The notes below the pieces were generated by a model. The model had not been told where the DNA came from and did not search any database. It saw only the letters and a list, made by a program, of their open reading frames with translations. The position numbers and the translations under genes are program-made. A stretch of DNA of 64,000 bases from Palsa-504 sp963739135 (GTDB lineage: Bacteria; Actinomycetota; Actinomycetes; Streptosporangiales; Streptosporangiaceae): NCBI GenBank assembly GCA_963739135.1, contig CAVTZG010000010.1, positions 186,001 to 250,000 of the forward strand. Reading direction: 5' to 3'. Within the stretch, counting starts at the first letter, position 1. Every line of letters starts with the position of its first letter. Of this stretch, positions 9,131-17,789 are shown piece by piece.

Positions 9131-9790
9131 GCTGAATCCCCGGAATATCAGCCAGGCCGCCAGGACCATCTCCTGCACGGCGATGGGAAAAATCAGGATC
9201 GTGAAGGAGGTCACGGGGGTGTGGCTGAACGAGGCCGAGAGGCAGGCGATGAGCATCGGGAACTCGGCCGCGATGCCCCAGCCCGACAGCCAGCGCGGGA
9301 CCAGGCGCGAGCGGTAGAGAACGCAGTAGTACATCAGGGCGCCCAGGATGAAGGCGAACACGCCCGCCAGGATCGCGTCCTCGCGCACGCCGGTAAGAGC
9401 GTCGCCGATCGCCCGGATCCCGCCGTGGCTAAGGGCGGTTGCCTGCGCGTACTGCCGGGCGACGGTCAGCAGCGACAGCGTGATGACCGCGCCGACCGTG
9501 TACATGACGGCCTCCAGGGCCCTGAAGATGACCGCCCCCAGGGCCAGGCCCTGGCTGCGCTTCCGCAAGACCGGATACAGCGCGATGGCTATGCCCGCGC
9601 TCGCGCCGGCCGCGACGAGTTCCAGCAGCCCGCCCGCAGACACCCGGCTCGTGTTCTCGGCGATCCTGGTGAGGTAGTCCGTTCCGGTGAGGACGGGGTG
9701 CTCGACCGCGTAGCTCAGCAGGCTCGCAGCGGTCGCGACTATGAACAGCACGCCTGCGGTCAGCGCCGCTCGTCGATCCGGGGCCATCAT
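9035..9790 (-). CDS. DUF4386 membrane protein with a C-terminus replaced by Tn3 antisense
   Basis: 251 residues from the ATG at 9790 (GGAAGGGA upstream). Six hydrophobic helices and the opening RRAALTAGVLFIVATAASLL followed by a PVLTGTDYL loop are typical of DUF4386 proteins, a membrane family of unknown role. The family normally ends shortly after the last helix (AAWLIFRGF). Here the final ~33 residues are encoded by the strand opposite the Tn3-transposase fragment, so the natural end has been overwritten. It is divergent from a TetR regulator, with two TetR-like operators in between, which makes repression by that regulator very likely. Confidence 0.75.
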   Translation of the reverse strand: MMAPDRRAALTAGVLFIVATAASLLSYAVEHPVLTGTDYLTRIAENTSRVSAGGLLELVAAGASAGIAIALYPVLRKRSQGLALGAVIFRALEAVMYTVGAVITLSLLTVARQYAQATALSHGGIRAIGDALTGVREDAILAGVFAFILGALMYYCVLYRSRLVPRWLSGWGIAAEFPMLIACLSASFSHTPVTSFTILIFPIAVQEMVLAAWLIFRGFSPGAADRAAELAEGPVEAVLAGVVAQPAQQRD

Positions 9791-9840
9791 GATTCCCTTC
9801 CTAGTCTTCGGCTGGCCGCGGCCCGGTTTCGGCCGCGAGA

Positions 9841-9890
9841 AGGTGTACGCCGTACACCTGCTTGGCAGCCTAGGTGTACGGCGTACGCTT
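9841..9890. promoter_or_regulatory. Paired palindromic operator between the DUF4386 and tetR genes
   Basis: Two copies of a 19-bp dyad lie 31 bp apart: AGGTGTACGCCGTACACCT at 9841-9859 (perfect arms around one central base) and AGGTGTACGGCGTACGCTT at 9872-9890 (two mismatches at its right end). They sit between the divergent starts at 9790 (minus) and 9942 (plus). The three-turn spacing and dyad size fit binding of two TetR dimers on one face of the helix. Confidence 0.75.
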
Positions 9891-9941
9891 GTCAAGGTGA
9901 GACGCGAAGTCAGTGGCCAGTCACAGGGAAGGCCGGTCTAG

Positions 9942-10607
9942 ATGGCTCAGCCGATGGAGGAACCGCGCCGGGCCCGCCTTAACAGGGATCGCGTGCTGCG
10001 CGCCGCCGTAGCCCTGGCCGACGAGGCCGGCATCGAGGCCCTGAGCATGCGCAAGCTGGCCGAGGAGCTCGGAGTGGTCCCGATGGCGTTGTACAAGCAC
10101 GTGGCCAGCAAGGAGGAACTCCTGGACGGCATGGTCGATATCGTCGTCGGCGAGGTCGACCCGCCTGCCGGCGGCGCCAGCTGGAAGAGCGCGATCCGGC
10201 AGCGGATCCTCTCGGCCCGCCGATCGCTCCAGCGCCACCCCTGGGCGCCCGGGGCCATCGAGTCGCGAGCGGATCCGTCGCCGGCGGTACTGGCCTATAT
10301 CGACTCGATGATCGGGATGTTCCGGGCCGGCGGCTTCTCCGCCGACCTCACCCACCATGCCCTGCACGCCCTGGGAAGCCGCCTGTACGGGTTCACCCAG
10401 GAGATATTCGACGACTCGCAAGGCCTCGACCCGCAGACGCGGGAGATGCTAGTCCGCCAGATGAAAGGCAGGTACCCGCACATCGCCGAAATGACCCAGG
10501 CGGTATACCACGACGAAGCGTCCGTCGTCGGCCAAGGCTGCGACGACCAGTTCGAATTCGAGTTCGCGCTGGACCTGCTCCTGGACGGTCTCGGCAGGCT
10601 CCGCTGA
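9942..10607 (+). CDS. TetR/AcrR-family repressor (TetR_C-type ligand domain)
   Basis: 221 residues. The N-terminal helix-turn-helix is complete (RVLRAAVALADEAGIEALSM, then RKLAEELGVVPMALYKHV). The C-terminal domain begins near residue 75 with a GDRIRQRILSARRSL-like helix and contains the HHALHALGSRLYGFT segment typical of TetR-class regulators that sense small lipophilic molecules. It faces away from the DUF4386 gene across the paired dyad at 9841-9890, so it most likely represses that gene and itself. The ATG at 9942 is the first in frame; no strong Shine-Dalgarno sequence is seen. Confidence 0.9.
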   Translation: MAQPMEEPRRARLNRDRVLRAAVALADEAGIEALSMRKLAEELGVVPMALYKHVASKEELLDGMVDIVVGEVDPPAGGASWKSAIRQRILSARRSLQRHPWAPGAIESRADPSPAVLAYIDSMIGMFRAGGFSADLTHHALHALGSRLYGFTQEIFDDSQGLDPQTREMLVRQMKGRYPHIAEMTQAVYHDEASVVGQGCDDQFEFEFALDLLLDGLGRLR

Positions 10608-10634
10608 ACACCCGGCCGGCGCCCGCTAGCCATC

Positions 10635-10776
10635 GGGGTGCCGGTAACGACGGGCCTGTCAGCACCGCTATGGCGTCCAGTTTCCTGAACAGCCCTGGTG
10701 TGCGCTGTGGCACGGGGGTGGTCGTTAGCGTGGCCGGAACGGGTTGTCGGTGTAGCCGGGTCGTTGGTCAATCTCG
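10635..10776. repeat. Dispersed repeat, copy B
   Basis: Nearly identical to copy A from GGGGTGCCGGTAACGACGGG onward, but it ends at CAATCTCG and so lacks the part encoding most of the C-terminal peptide. It directly precedes an IS5-like transposase remnant, and copy C directly follows that remnant in the same orientation. Confidence 0.75.
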
Positions 10777-10839
10777 GGGTGTCGGTAGGACTGCTGTCAC
10801 CAGGTACGGGGACAGACCAAGTAAGCCCGAATTAGGGGT

Positions 10840-11474
10840 AATGGGCTGCCGCAGTCCACCGCGTACCGGTACCTGGATGAGGTCATCGAGGTGCTTGCGG
10901 CCCGCGCGCCGGGCCTGCAGGAGCAACTGGAGCGCGCCCTGGCCGAAGGGGTGCCGTACCTGATCCTGGACGGTAAGGTCGTGGACACTGACCGGTGCCG
11001 GGAGAAAACCCTCAGCCGCAAGGGCAAGGTCATCGATTTGTGGTACGCGGGGAAGACGCACGATTTCGGCGGGAACATCCAGGCGCTGTTCTATCCGTGC
11101 GGGATCCCGCTATGGGTTTCTGATGTGCTTCCGGGCAATGTGCATGACCTGGCCGCCGCCCGGGGGAATGTCCTGGGCGTGCTGCGGCCGTTCCTGGACG
11201 CCATGCCTGTGCTGGCCGATCCGGGTTATGAAGGCGCTGGTCACGGCGTCCACGTCCCGGTGAAGAAGCCCGCCGGGTCAAAGAGCTGGACATTGATACC
11301 CGGGCTCGGAACGCGCTGCTGCGCTCGGTGCGCTGCCTGGGCGAGCGCGGCTTCGCGCTATTGACCCAGCGGTGGAAAACGCTCCAGCATGTCACCGCCA
11401 GCCCGGGCAGAATCGGCCTCATTGCCCGCGCTGCGCTTGTCCTGGTGCTATTCGAGCACAAGATGATCATGTGA
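10840..11474 (+). pseudogene. IS5-like DDE transposase remnant
   Basis: The frame from about 10840 reads STAYRYLDEVIEVLAARAPG, then YLILDGKVVDTDRC (first catalytic aspartate) and KTHDFGGNIQALFYPCGIPL, then VLADPGYEGAGHGVHVPVKK (second aspartate). A frame change near 11275 restores the end, ELDIDTRARNALLRSVRCLG then a WKTLQHVTASPGR block and the stop at 11472. The N-terminal DNA-binding third is missing, so both truncation and frameshift inactivate it. It is sandwiched between dispersed repeat copies B and C. Confidence 0.75.
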
Positions 11475-11496
11475 AAGTTGTTGGGAAAACGTCAAT

Positions 11497-11669
11497 GGAC
11501 CCGTCAGCACCGCTATGGCGTCCAGTTTCCTGAACGGGCCTGGTGCGCGCTGTGGCACGGATGGCCGTTAGCGCGGCCGGAACGGGCTATCGGCGTAGCC
11601 GGGCCGTTAGCTGATTTCGCCGCGCTGGTATCGCTCGGCCTGGCAGGCATCCCAGGCCCGCTCCAGTTG
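11497..11669. repeat. Dispersed repeat, copy C
   Basis: Begins within the shared block (CCCGTCAGCACCGCTATGGC) and ends with the same CCCGCTCCAGTTG as copy A. On the minus strand the peptide LERAWDACQAERYQRGEI corresponds to LERAWDAWQVERYQRGEI in copy A; the differences, including a stop in place of a glutamine codon, show independent decay. Confidence 0.7.
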
Positions 11670-11777
11670 GGGTGCACGATGGGCACGGTGCCGTACTTCA
11701 GCGCGATCAGTCGGCTCAGCCCGCACCGGCTCGGACGGGCTGGGCATCACCCGCAGGTCGGCGTCGGCCTGGATGCA

Positions 11778-11832
11778 GGAAACGGGCCGGAAAACAGACG
11801 GAAACAGGCCGGAAAAGAAACGGAAACAGGCC
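11778..11832. repeat. 22-bp tandem repeat, 2.5 copies
   Basis: Units at 11778-11799 and 11800-11821 and a half unit at 11822-11832. Each starts GGAAAC(G/A)GGCCGGAAAA. Purine-rich on the plus strand and unlike the surrounding sequence. No function is evident. Confidence 0.7.
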
Positions 11833-12245
11833 AGGAGGCGGCAGGTGTCCTCTAATTGATAATTCATTAATTGATGGTTCACCAACCAGGCGCCCCGCAC
11901 ACATAACTGCACAGCCGGGGCATCACCATCCGTCCCAGAGAACACAATCCCGCCGCGTTGCCGCCTGAATCAAGGAAAACATCAGCCCCAGGAAAGGCGG
12001 CAGGAATTAAAAATCTCCGGGTCGCGTCTCCGCAGGCCAGAACCGGATCCGGGCGGCATCAGGATAGCCCTGGACGAACCCTGCCCTTGCGTCCCGCCGT
12101 CCCGTGAATAGGCTTGGAGACTCTCGGCGCGCCCGGCCCCGGGGAAAGACAAAAATGGCAGCGCCGGGAATGCCGGGAATACGGTATCTCCCGGCGCACT
12201 CGGCCAGCTGCATTCACTCAGCAAACCGCACGGAGGAGATAAGCC
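11833..12245. other. No gene recognised
   Basis: The interval between the tandem repeat and the small ORF at 12246 includes a short AT-rich patch (near 11853-11885, with TTGATAATTCATTAATTGAT) that stands out from the 70% GC background. No frame shows protein-like composition. Confidence 0.3.
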
Positions 12246-12650
12246 ATGGTGTCACAGCCTTACGTCGACGACATCACGGACACGGTGACTCACGACATCG
12301 CGGCCACTCGACTGCCGGCCAGATCCCGGCCGGCGAAGACACATTCAGCCTCTGGGTGGTCTGCCCTGACCGCTGGTTCCGCGCCGACGCCGCGGTGGTC
12401 ACCAGCCGTGACGGCCACACGTTCGCCGGTGAGGTGGAAAGCATGGACGCCTGCCCCGGCCAGGTCACCATCAGGCTGGCGGGCAGCTGGCCGCGCGAGC
12501 TAACCCCTTACCCGCTCTCCGCGGCCCGGGCCAGCGCCGCGGGTGCTCTCACGGCATCATCCACGATCACCGGCCACCGGCACAGCTCGCCGTCCGCGGC
12601 CGCGTCATCCGGCAACTGCACCAGGCAATCAAGGGAATTACGATCATGAA
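12246..12650 (+). pseudogene. Frameshifted small gene of unknown function
   Basis: A good ribosome site (GGAGGAGATAAGCC) precedes the ATG at 12246. About 23 protein-like residues (MVSQPYVDDITDTVTHDIAA) are followed by a switch to another frame near 12312 that reads GEDTFSLWVVCPDRWFRADA, then SRDGHTFAGEVESMDACPGQ. A second switch near 12540 gives QLAVRGRVIRQLHQAIKGIT up to the ATG of the next gene. Two frame changes in 400 bases imply decay or sequencing indels. No family is recognised. It overlaps the next gene's start, so the two formed an operon. Confidence 0.45.
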
Positions 12651-13092
12651 CGCGCAGATTCTGCAGGCGGGCACTGACCGCAACTACGCGGCAGCGCTCG
12701 ACTGGATCAAGCAGGCCGCCGCGAACGGGACGACGCTCTCACCACCCGGGCATGAGGGGCCGGTTAAAGAGGAACTGGTCGCCGCGCTTCTGCCGGTGAT
12801 CACCAGCGAGGACGCGACCGCGATCGTGGCGCAGCAGATCAGGGAGACGCTGAGCGCTCCCTGGCCCGCCTCCGCGCAGGGGGTTACGCCCGCTGATCAC
12901 GGCACGTTCCGGTACGCCGAAACTGTCAGCGGAATCTGTACCGGATGCGGCAGGTATTACGACCTGCCGACCGAAGCAGACCAGGTGATGCGAGTCGCAG
13001 TTCAGCAGGACGGGATCGGGCGGGTACTCGTCCAATGCAAGGACATCGAGGCATGTAACGAGCGGTGGAGCTCGATCGTCACGTACTTTTAG
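12646..13092 (+). CDS. Hypothetical protein with a single CxxC motif
   Basis: 148 residues with even, protein-like composition. The first half is helical (AAALDWIKQAAANGTTLSPP, then EELVAALLPVITSEDATAIV). A central strand region leads to SGICTGCGRYYDLP, a CxxC that could bind zinc or form a disulfide, and the protein ends in a second cysteine-containing block (VQCKDIEACNERW). I recognise no family. It immediately follows the frameshifted ORF at 12246, with which it was probably co-transcribed. Confidence 0.6.
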   Translation: MNAQILQAGTDRNYAAALDWIKQAAANGTTLSPPGHEGPVKEELVAALLPVITSEDATAIVAQQIRETLSAPWPASAQGVTPADHGTFRYAETVSGICTGCGRYYDLPTEADQVMRVAVQQDGIGRVLVQCKDIEACNERWSSIVTYF

Positions 13093-13235
13093 GAGGCTTC
13101 CTTGAACGCCCTGCTTGAGCCTAGGGTTCCGAGACGTCGGGAACCGTGTGCGGTCGGCGCTAGGCTCCGGCAGGGCCTTGAGGAGGTCGCGGCCGGATAC
13201 GCCGGGATCAGGACACGCTATGCTGTTCTCGCTGG

Positions 13236-13670
13236 TCAGCGGTCTGCGGGGAGCAGGTTGAGGGCCTTGGTGCGGTCGTCTTCGGTGGGGCGGGTGCAGG
13301 CGCGGACGGTGTCGAGGCGGGCGTGGCCGAGCAGGTGGGCGACGACAACAAGGCCGGTGCCGCCGCGGACGAGCGCGGTGGCGAAGGCGTGCCGGCCGAC
13401 GTGGGCGGTGATGCCGTCGCCGAGTCCGGCGTTGCTGGCGATGGACTGAATGATGTTGCTCGCGCCGCAGACCGACAGCCGCCCGCCGCGGCGGTTGAGC
13501 AGCAGTGCCGGGCTGGTGTCGGCGCCGGGCCAGCTGGGGCGTTCGCCGAGCCACAGCGCCAGGCCGGCGCGCAGTTGGGGGTGTACCGGCAGCTCGCGCA
13601 CCGTGGCCTGCCACCCTTCGCCAGCGAACGAGGTGTCGATCAACTGGCCCTGGTGGTATCCCGTGCCACA
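13236..13670 (-). pseudogene. Tyrosine recombinase C-terminal catalytic fragment
   Basis: In the minus frame, residues read VHPQLRAGLALWLGERPSWP, then HVGRHAFATALVRGGTGLVV (the HxxR box with H and R), VAHLLGHARLDTVRACTRPT (the second histidine; the nucleophile position reads CTRPT instead of a tyrosine) and a short tail. The 5' half, including the first arginine and lysine, is missing: the frame enters dispersed repeat copy D at about 13660. Inactive by truncation and apparently also by loss of the active-site tyrosine. Confidence 0.7.
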
Positions 13671-13740
13671 GCGCGCACCAGGGCCGTTCAGGAAACTGGA
13701 CGCCATAGCGGTGCTGACGGTCCATTGTTACCAGCACCCC
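13660..13740 (-). repeat. Dispersed repeat, copy D (inverted)
   Basis: Reverse complement of the conserved block of copies A-C, starting at 13740 with GGGGTGCTGGTAACAATGGA and including CAGCACCGCTATGGCGTCCA. It fuses directly to the truncated integrase fragment, marking an insertion or deletion junction. Confidence 0.7.
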
Positions 13741-13818
13741 ATGTCAGAACAGCGGCTCGAGGCGGCGCGGGAACACGTTGGCCACGGCGCGGCCGCCGAG
13801 CGGGCGCGCCGGCAGCGC

Positions 13819-15553
13819 TCACCGCTGCAGGACGTACGTACCTGGGGCGGGATCCAGCGGCGGGAGCTTCGCACTGCCCAGCGTGCGCGGGGCGTCCTTC
13901 GTCTCGCCGCTGCGGTCGGCTAGCCAGGTGGTGTAGTCGGCCCACCAGCTGCCCTGCACCGTCTGGGCCTGGGCCAGCCAGTCATGGTGATCGGGCGGGT
14001 TGGCGGGCGCGAGCCGGAAGGTGGCCTTCGGGTTGGATGGGGGGTTGACCATGGCGGCGATGTGCCCGCTGTTGGAGAGCACGAACCGGATGTTGCGGCG
14101 CCGAGCATCTGGGTGGCGCGGTAGGCCGACGGCCAGGGCGAGATGTGGTCCTCGATGCCTGCCACCACGTAGCTGTCGACGTGGATCGTCGACACGTCGA
14201 CGGGGAGCCGAGCATGCTGGTGGCACCGGGCTTGGTCAGCGCGTTGGCCATGGCGATCTCGATGAAGTTGCGGTGCAGCCCGGCGGGCATCCTGGTGGTG
14301 TCGGCGTTCCAGTACAGGATGTCGAACGCGGGAGGGGTCTTGCCCTGCAGGTAGTTGTTGACCCAGTAGTTCCAGATCAGGTCGTCGGGCCGGAGCCAGG
14401 CGAACACCTCGGCGAGGGTGCGCCCGTCCATGTAGCCGCGGGCGCGGGAGGCCAGGATGGACACCTTGGCGGCGGCCTCGTCCATAAACGAGACCGTCGT
14501 GCCCGCCTCCGTCATGTCCAGCAGCGTCACGCCCAGGCACAGGCTGGCGACCTGATCGAGCTGCCCGGTCGCGCTCAGGTGCGCGCTGACCATGGAGGAC
14601 AAGATGCCGCCCGCGCACAGGCCGATGATGTTGACCTTGGGGGACTTGGTGATCTGGCGGGCCGCGCCGATCGAGGCCACCACCGCATCGCCGTAGGTGT
14701 TCAGGTCCCAGTCCCTGGCCTGCCGGCCGGGGTTGCGCCAGGAGATCACGAATACCCGGTATCCCTGGGAGACGAAGTATTCGATCATGCTGCGGCCGGG
14801 CGCGATATCGGTGACGTAGTACTTGTTGATCATCGGCGGGACCATGACCAGCGGGAACCGGTGCACGGTGGGCGTGGCCGGGGAGTACTGGATGAGCTCG
14901 CAGACCCCGGTGCGGGCCACCACCGACCCCGGGGTCACCGCGATGTCCTTGCCGACGCTGAACGCGTCGGGCTCGACCATGGTGGGGATGTGCGGGGCGG
15001 AGGCCATGTCGGAGACGAAGGCGCGCTCCCGCGGAGGAGGCTCAGGCCGCCGGTGTCGATGGCCGCCTTCCACGCGGAAGGGTTGAGGTACGGGTTGTTG
15101 CTCGGCGCGGATGCGGCGATCAGGTTGGTCAGCACGAACTTCAGCCGCGTGTTGTCGCGCCAGCCCAGTTCGGCGTCGCCGAGCAGGTCCTCGGAGACCT
15201 GGCTCAGGGCCAGGTAGGCCTGGACGGTGCGCCTGAGCAGCGGGTTCGTAGTCCACGCGGGGTCTGAGAACCGGCGCTCATGCCGCTGCGGGGCGATCTG
15301 CGAGCTGCCCTTGGCGATGCCGGCGAGTTCGGCGGCCAGCTGGCCGACCCGCCCGTGTCACCGTCCGCGGTCGGCCCGCCAACCGGGCCGCGTACCGCAC
15401 CATGCTGCTTTCCGGCCAGAACCGGCGCACCGTGCCGAGGGCGCCGGGCTCGTAGAAGTCGAGCATGCCTGCCGCATCGGCAGCGCCCGGCTCTGCCGAC
15501 TCACCGGGCGTGAGCGTGGTGGTGGTTGCGTCTGGATTCGTTGAAGTTGCCAC
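13819..15553 (-). pseudogene. phaC: Poly(3-hydroxyalkanoate) synthase, frameshifted
   Basis: All parts of a class-I-type PhaC are present in order but in several frames. They are an N-terminus at 15553-15350 (AGMLDFYEPGALGTVRRFWP), LTNLIAASAPSNNPYLNPSA at about 15130, the central catalytic block with the lipase-like box NIIGLCAGGILSS (active-site cysteine), DLIWNYWVNNYLQGKTPPAF, VDVSTIHVDSYVVAGIEDHI (catalytic aspartate and histidine region), and NIRFVLSNSGHIAAMVNPPS at the end. The enzyme polymerises hydroxyacyl-CoA into storage granules. Frame changes occur near 15345, 15040, 14212 and 14103, mostly single-base losses in C/G runs. Either the gene is dead or these are sequencing errors. No phaR or phasin gene is adjacent. 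Confidence 0.85.
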
Positions 15554-15633
15554 GAGTGATCACTCCCTCAGCCGGGCCGCGGTGCCGAACTGTCCCATCT
15601 GGCGAGCTAGCTAGTGCCGTAGCGGGCAACGTT

Positions 15634-15654
15634 CGCCCGCTTTGTGTGCGGGCG
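15634..15654. terminator. GC-rich hairpin
   Basis: CGCCCGC and GCGGGCG arms of 7 bp separated by TTTGTGT. It lies upstream of the phaC start and at the 3' end of a minus-strand remnant. It has no clear T-run, so a terminator role is tentative. Confidence 0.35.
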
Positions 15655-15678
15655 GAAGCGGGTGATTCTGGGCGGGGT

Positions 15679-15790
15679 TCAGGTTCGGATGGCGGGTAGG
15701 GTCAGGCGGCCGGCGGCTTTCAGGACGCGCAGCACGTTCAGCGTGATCATCTGGTTCGGTCCTGACCGGCCCCAGTCCACGACTTCGGGA
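15679..15790 (-). pseudogene. C-terminal remnant of an unknown protein
   Basis: The minus frame ending at the stop at 15679 reads MITLNVLRVLKAAGRLTLPA, regular helix-like sequence that is distinct from the surrounding non-coding DNA. No start or upstream domain is found. Too short to assign. Confidence 0.25.
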
Positions 15791-16237
15791 GTGGTGGTGC
15801 TGCCGGGCGGTTTCCACCAGCGGCCGCCGGGTTGCCGGCGCCGTAGGCATTCTGTTGGCCGCTCGCCTCGACGGCCGGCTCGCGGGCCCGTTTGATGAGT
15901 GAGCCACGTTCGGTCGTACCGGGTTGCCCCCGCGGCCTCACCCAGCGGTGATTCTCTACAGGATGGGCGGCGAGTACGGGGTAAGGGCCGGAGACGGACT
16001 GGTGGCGGGTGTGCGTCGGCAGCGAGGCGGTCTTCTTATCCCTCATCTTCTAGGGGGGGCCGGCGGGATCCGGGGCGTGCCTGGCCGGACCCCGAAGAAC
16101 ACGAGCGCAGGGTCCAGCGGGTGGTGAGCGCGCTGCGGGCGTGAATGCAGATCCGCGCACGTTCGCCGGACAGGCCGTCACTCGCGAACCGGAACCAGGT
16201 AACTTCTGACACGACCGAAGGCGCTGTACGGAGGATC
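15791..16237. other. No gene recognised
   Basis: About 450 bases before the hypothetical gene at 16238. Open frames here are low-complexity arginine/glycine translations. The segment must contain the promoter of the gene at 16238, but I cannot point to clear -35/-10 boxes. Confidence 0.3.
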
Positions 16238-17149
16238 ATGGGCAAGGCAAGCAACCAGAAGAAGAAGCGGCGGCAAGGTACCGGGGTGTCGCGGGCGGAC
16301 CTGGAAAGCCAGCGAGCCCTGAAGCAGCTGGCCCGGGCCGCGCAGAAACTCGGCGGCATGTTCGAGGTGAGGAGGGAGCACCTTGCGGCGGTCAGCCGTT
16401 CCTGGCGGCGTGGGGCCGACCCGGAAGCCGCGGAGATGCCGGACTGGGCCGAGGGTTCGGCCGGCGACCGCTTTTTCGAAGACTCGCGAATGAAGAAGTA
16501 TGCCGTGGCTCCGCGGCTCGCGACGGCGGAGATACCTTCGGCGGAGGCCTTCGCCGCTGACTCCGGACACTGGGATATCGCCGTCTCGGCCCTGATCCGT
16601 GCCGTGGTCCTGGATCGGGTCCCGATTACCGATCCCTTGGTGACGAAGGTCATCCGGCTGCTCGGCCCGGCCGTCGACGCCGAGGTCCAGTACGCCGCAT
16701 CGGGCGGTCGCGGAAGCCAGCCCATCGGCGGCGTCGACGGAGGCTTTCCCGAGGACGACGCGCCCGTCTTCCTGCTAGGTGCCTGCTGCCTCGTGGATGC
16801 GACGTGGGCGGTCGTGGGCCTCGACCCGCTCCGGGACGTCCTGGATTATCTCGGGCCGCGCCTCGACGCCGCCCTCGCGGAGCTGAACTGCACGCTGAAA
16901 CCCAGCGGCAAGATGCTGGCCGAGACACTCCTCCGGGCGGCGGCCGACTTCTACCGCCTCGACGAAGAACCCGCGGACGCCGAGACAATGCGGCAACTCG
17001 GCGGCAAGTGCGAGGGCAACCCGCTCGACTGCCTGATCAGTGAAAAGGCGATAGAACCCGCGGACGTGCTGACCATCGGGCTCGCCGTGCTCGCGACGCT
17101 CGCGGACCTGTGCCGCACCGCAGAGGCGTCGGTCCTGGTGCCCCGCTAA
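16238..17149 (+). CDS. Hypothetical protein with lysine-rich N-terminus and helical body
   Basis: 303 residues from the ATG at 16238, chosen because GGAGGA lies directly upstream; an in-frame extension to 16145 has no such signal. It begins with a very basic stretch (MGKASNQKKKRRQG), then a predicted helical body containing RALKQLARAAQKLGGMFEVR, a DPLVTKVIRLLGPAVDAEVQ block and a C-terminal all-helical part ending VLATLADLCRTAEAS. The basic leader suggests nucleic-acid contact. I recognise no family. It converges with, and overlaps by 4 bases, the broken cyclase-like gene on the other strand. Confidence 0.6.
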   Translation: MGKASNQKKKRRQGTGVSRADLESQRALKQLARAAQKLGGMFEVRREHLAAVSRSWRRGADPEAAEMPDWAEGSAGDRFFEDSRMKKYAVAPRLATAEIPSAEAFAADSGHWDIAVSALIRAVVLDRVPITDPLVTKVIRLLGPAVDAEVQYAASGGRGSQPIGGVDGGFPEDDAPVFLLGACCLVDATWAVVGLDPLRDVLDYLGPRLDAALAELNCTLKPSGKMLAETLLRAAADFYRLDEEPADAETMRQLGGKCEGNPLDCLISEKAIEPADVLTIGLAVLATLADLCRTAEASVLVPR

Positions 17150-17778
17150 ACACCTGCCGATCCGGTGGGCCAGGAACAGCCCGGCGGTGCGGCTGGCCGC
17201 GTCCCTGGCGGCCGGATCGCCGGTGGCCTGCCCGTACTCGTGCAGTCCCCAGGCCGGGGCCAGCGACTCGTGGAAGGAGGAGCGCCGCCCGGTGGCGGCC
17301 GGGTCGCAGTTCCACCCGCCATCGGGCCATTGCCAGGATCAGGGAACCGGCCAGGGAGCGGACCCGCGGGTCGGCGGCCAGGCCGAGCCGGCAGCAGGCG
17401 GCCAGGGCGTTTCCCTCGATGGAGGCGTGGGCGCGGGTGAGCCCGCCGATGCGCGGGACGCGGCGGCGCGGGCTGGCCAGCCAGGCGAGGACGTGACCGG
17501 CAGCCGCGACCGCGCGCGGCTCGCGCGGGGGGATGGCCAGCTCTGCCAGGGAGACCAGCCCGCCAGTGCGCGCCGGTCCACTTGCGGTACGGGTGGACGC
17601 CGAACCCTCCGCCGGGCTGCTGGCCGGATAGCAGCGCGGTCACCTTGGCGCCGGCCAGCACCTGGCCGGCGTCTTCATCTGCCTGTTCACCGAGGACGTC
17701 GCGGCGGGTCATCAGCCGGATGGCCGGCTCATCGCAGTTCAGCAGCCAGGTCACGGCGGCGTGCGTCCGCGGATCCAT
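17146..17778 (-). pseudogene. Broken squalene-cyclase/prenyltransferase-like alpha-barrel protein
   Basis: The N-terminus reads AAVTWLLNCDEPAIRLMTRR, then AKVTALLSGQQPGGGFGVHP, the QxxGGFG repeat seen in terpene-cyclase-like alpha/alpha barrels. Frame then changes near 17563 (one extra G) to give GLVSLAELAIPPREPRAVAA, and again near 17340 to give QWPDGGWNCDPAATGRRSSF, then HESLAPAWGLHEYG. It is cut off at about 17146 by the convergent gene. The family is a common actinomycete protein of unknown role. The IS630 copy sits only 12 bases upstream of its start and probably removed its promoter. Confidence 0.55.
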
Positions 17779-17789
17779 GCGCTGCCGTC

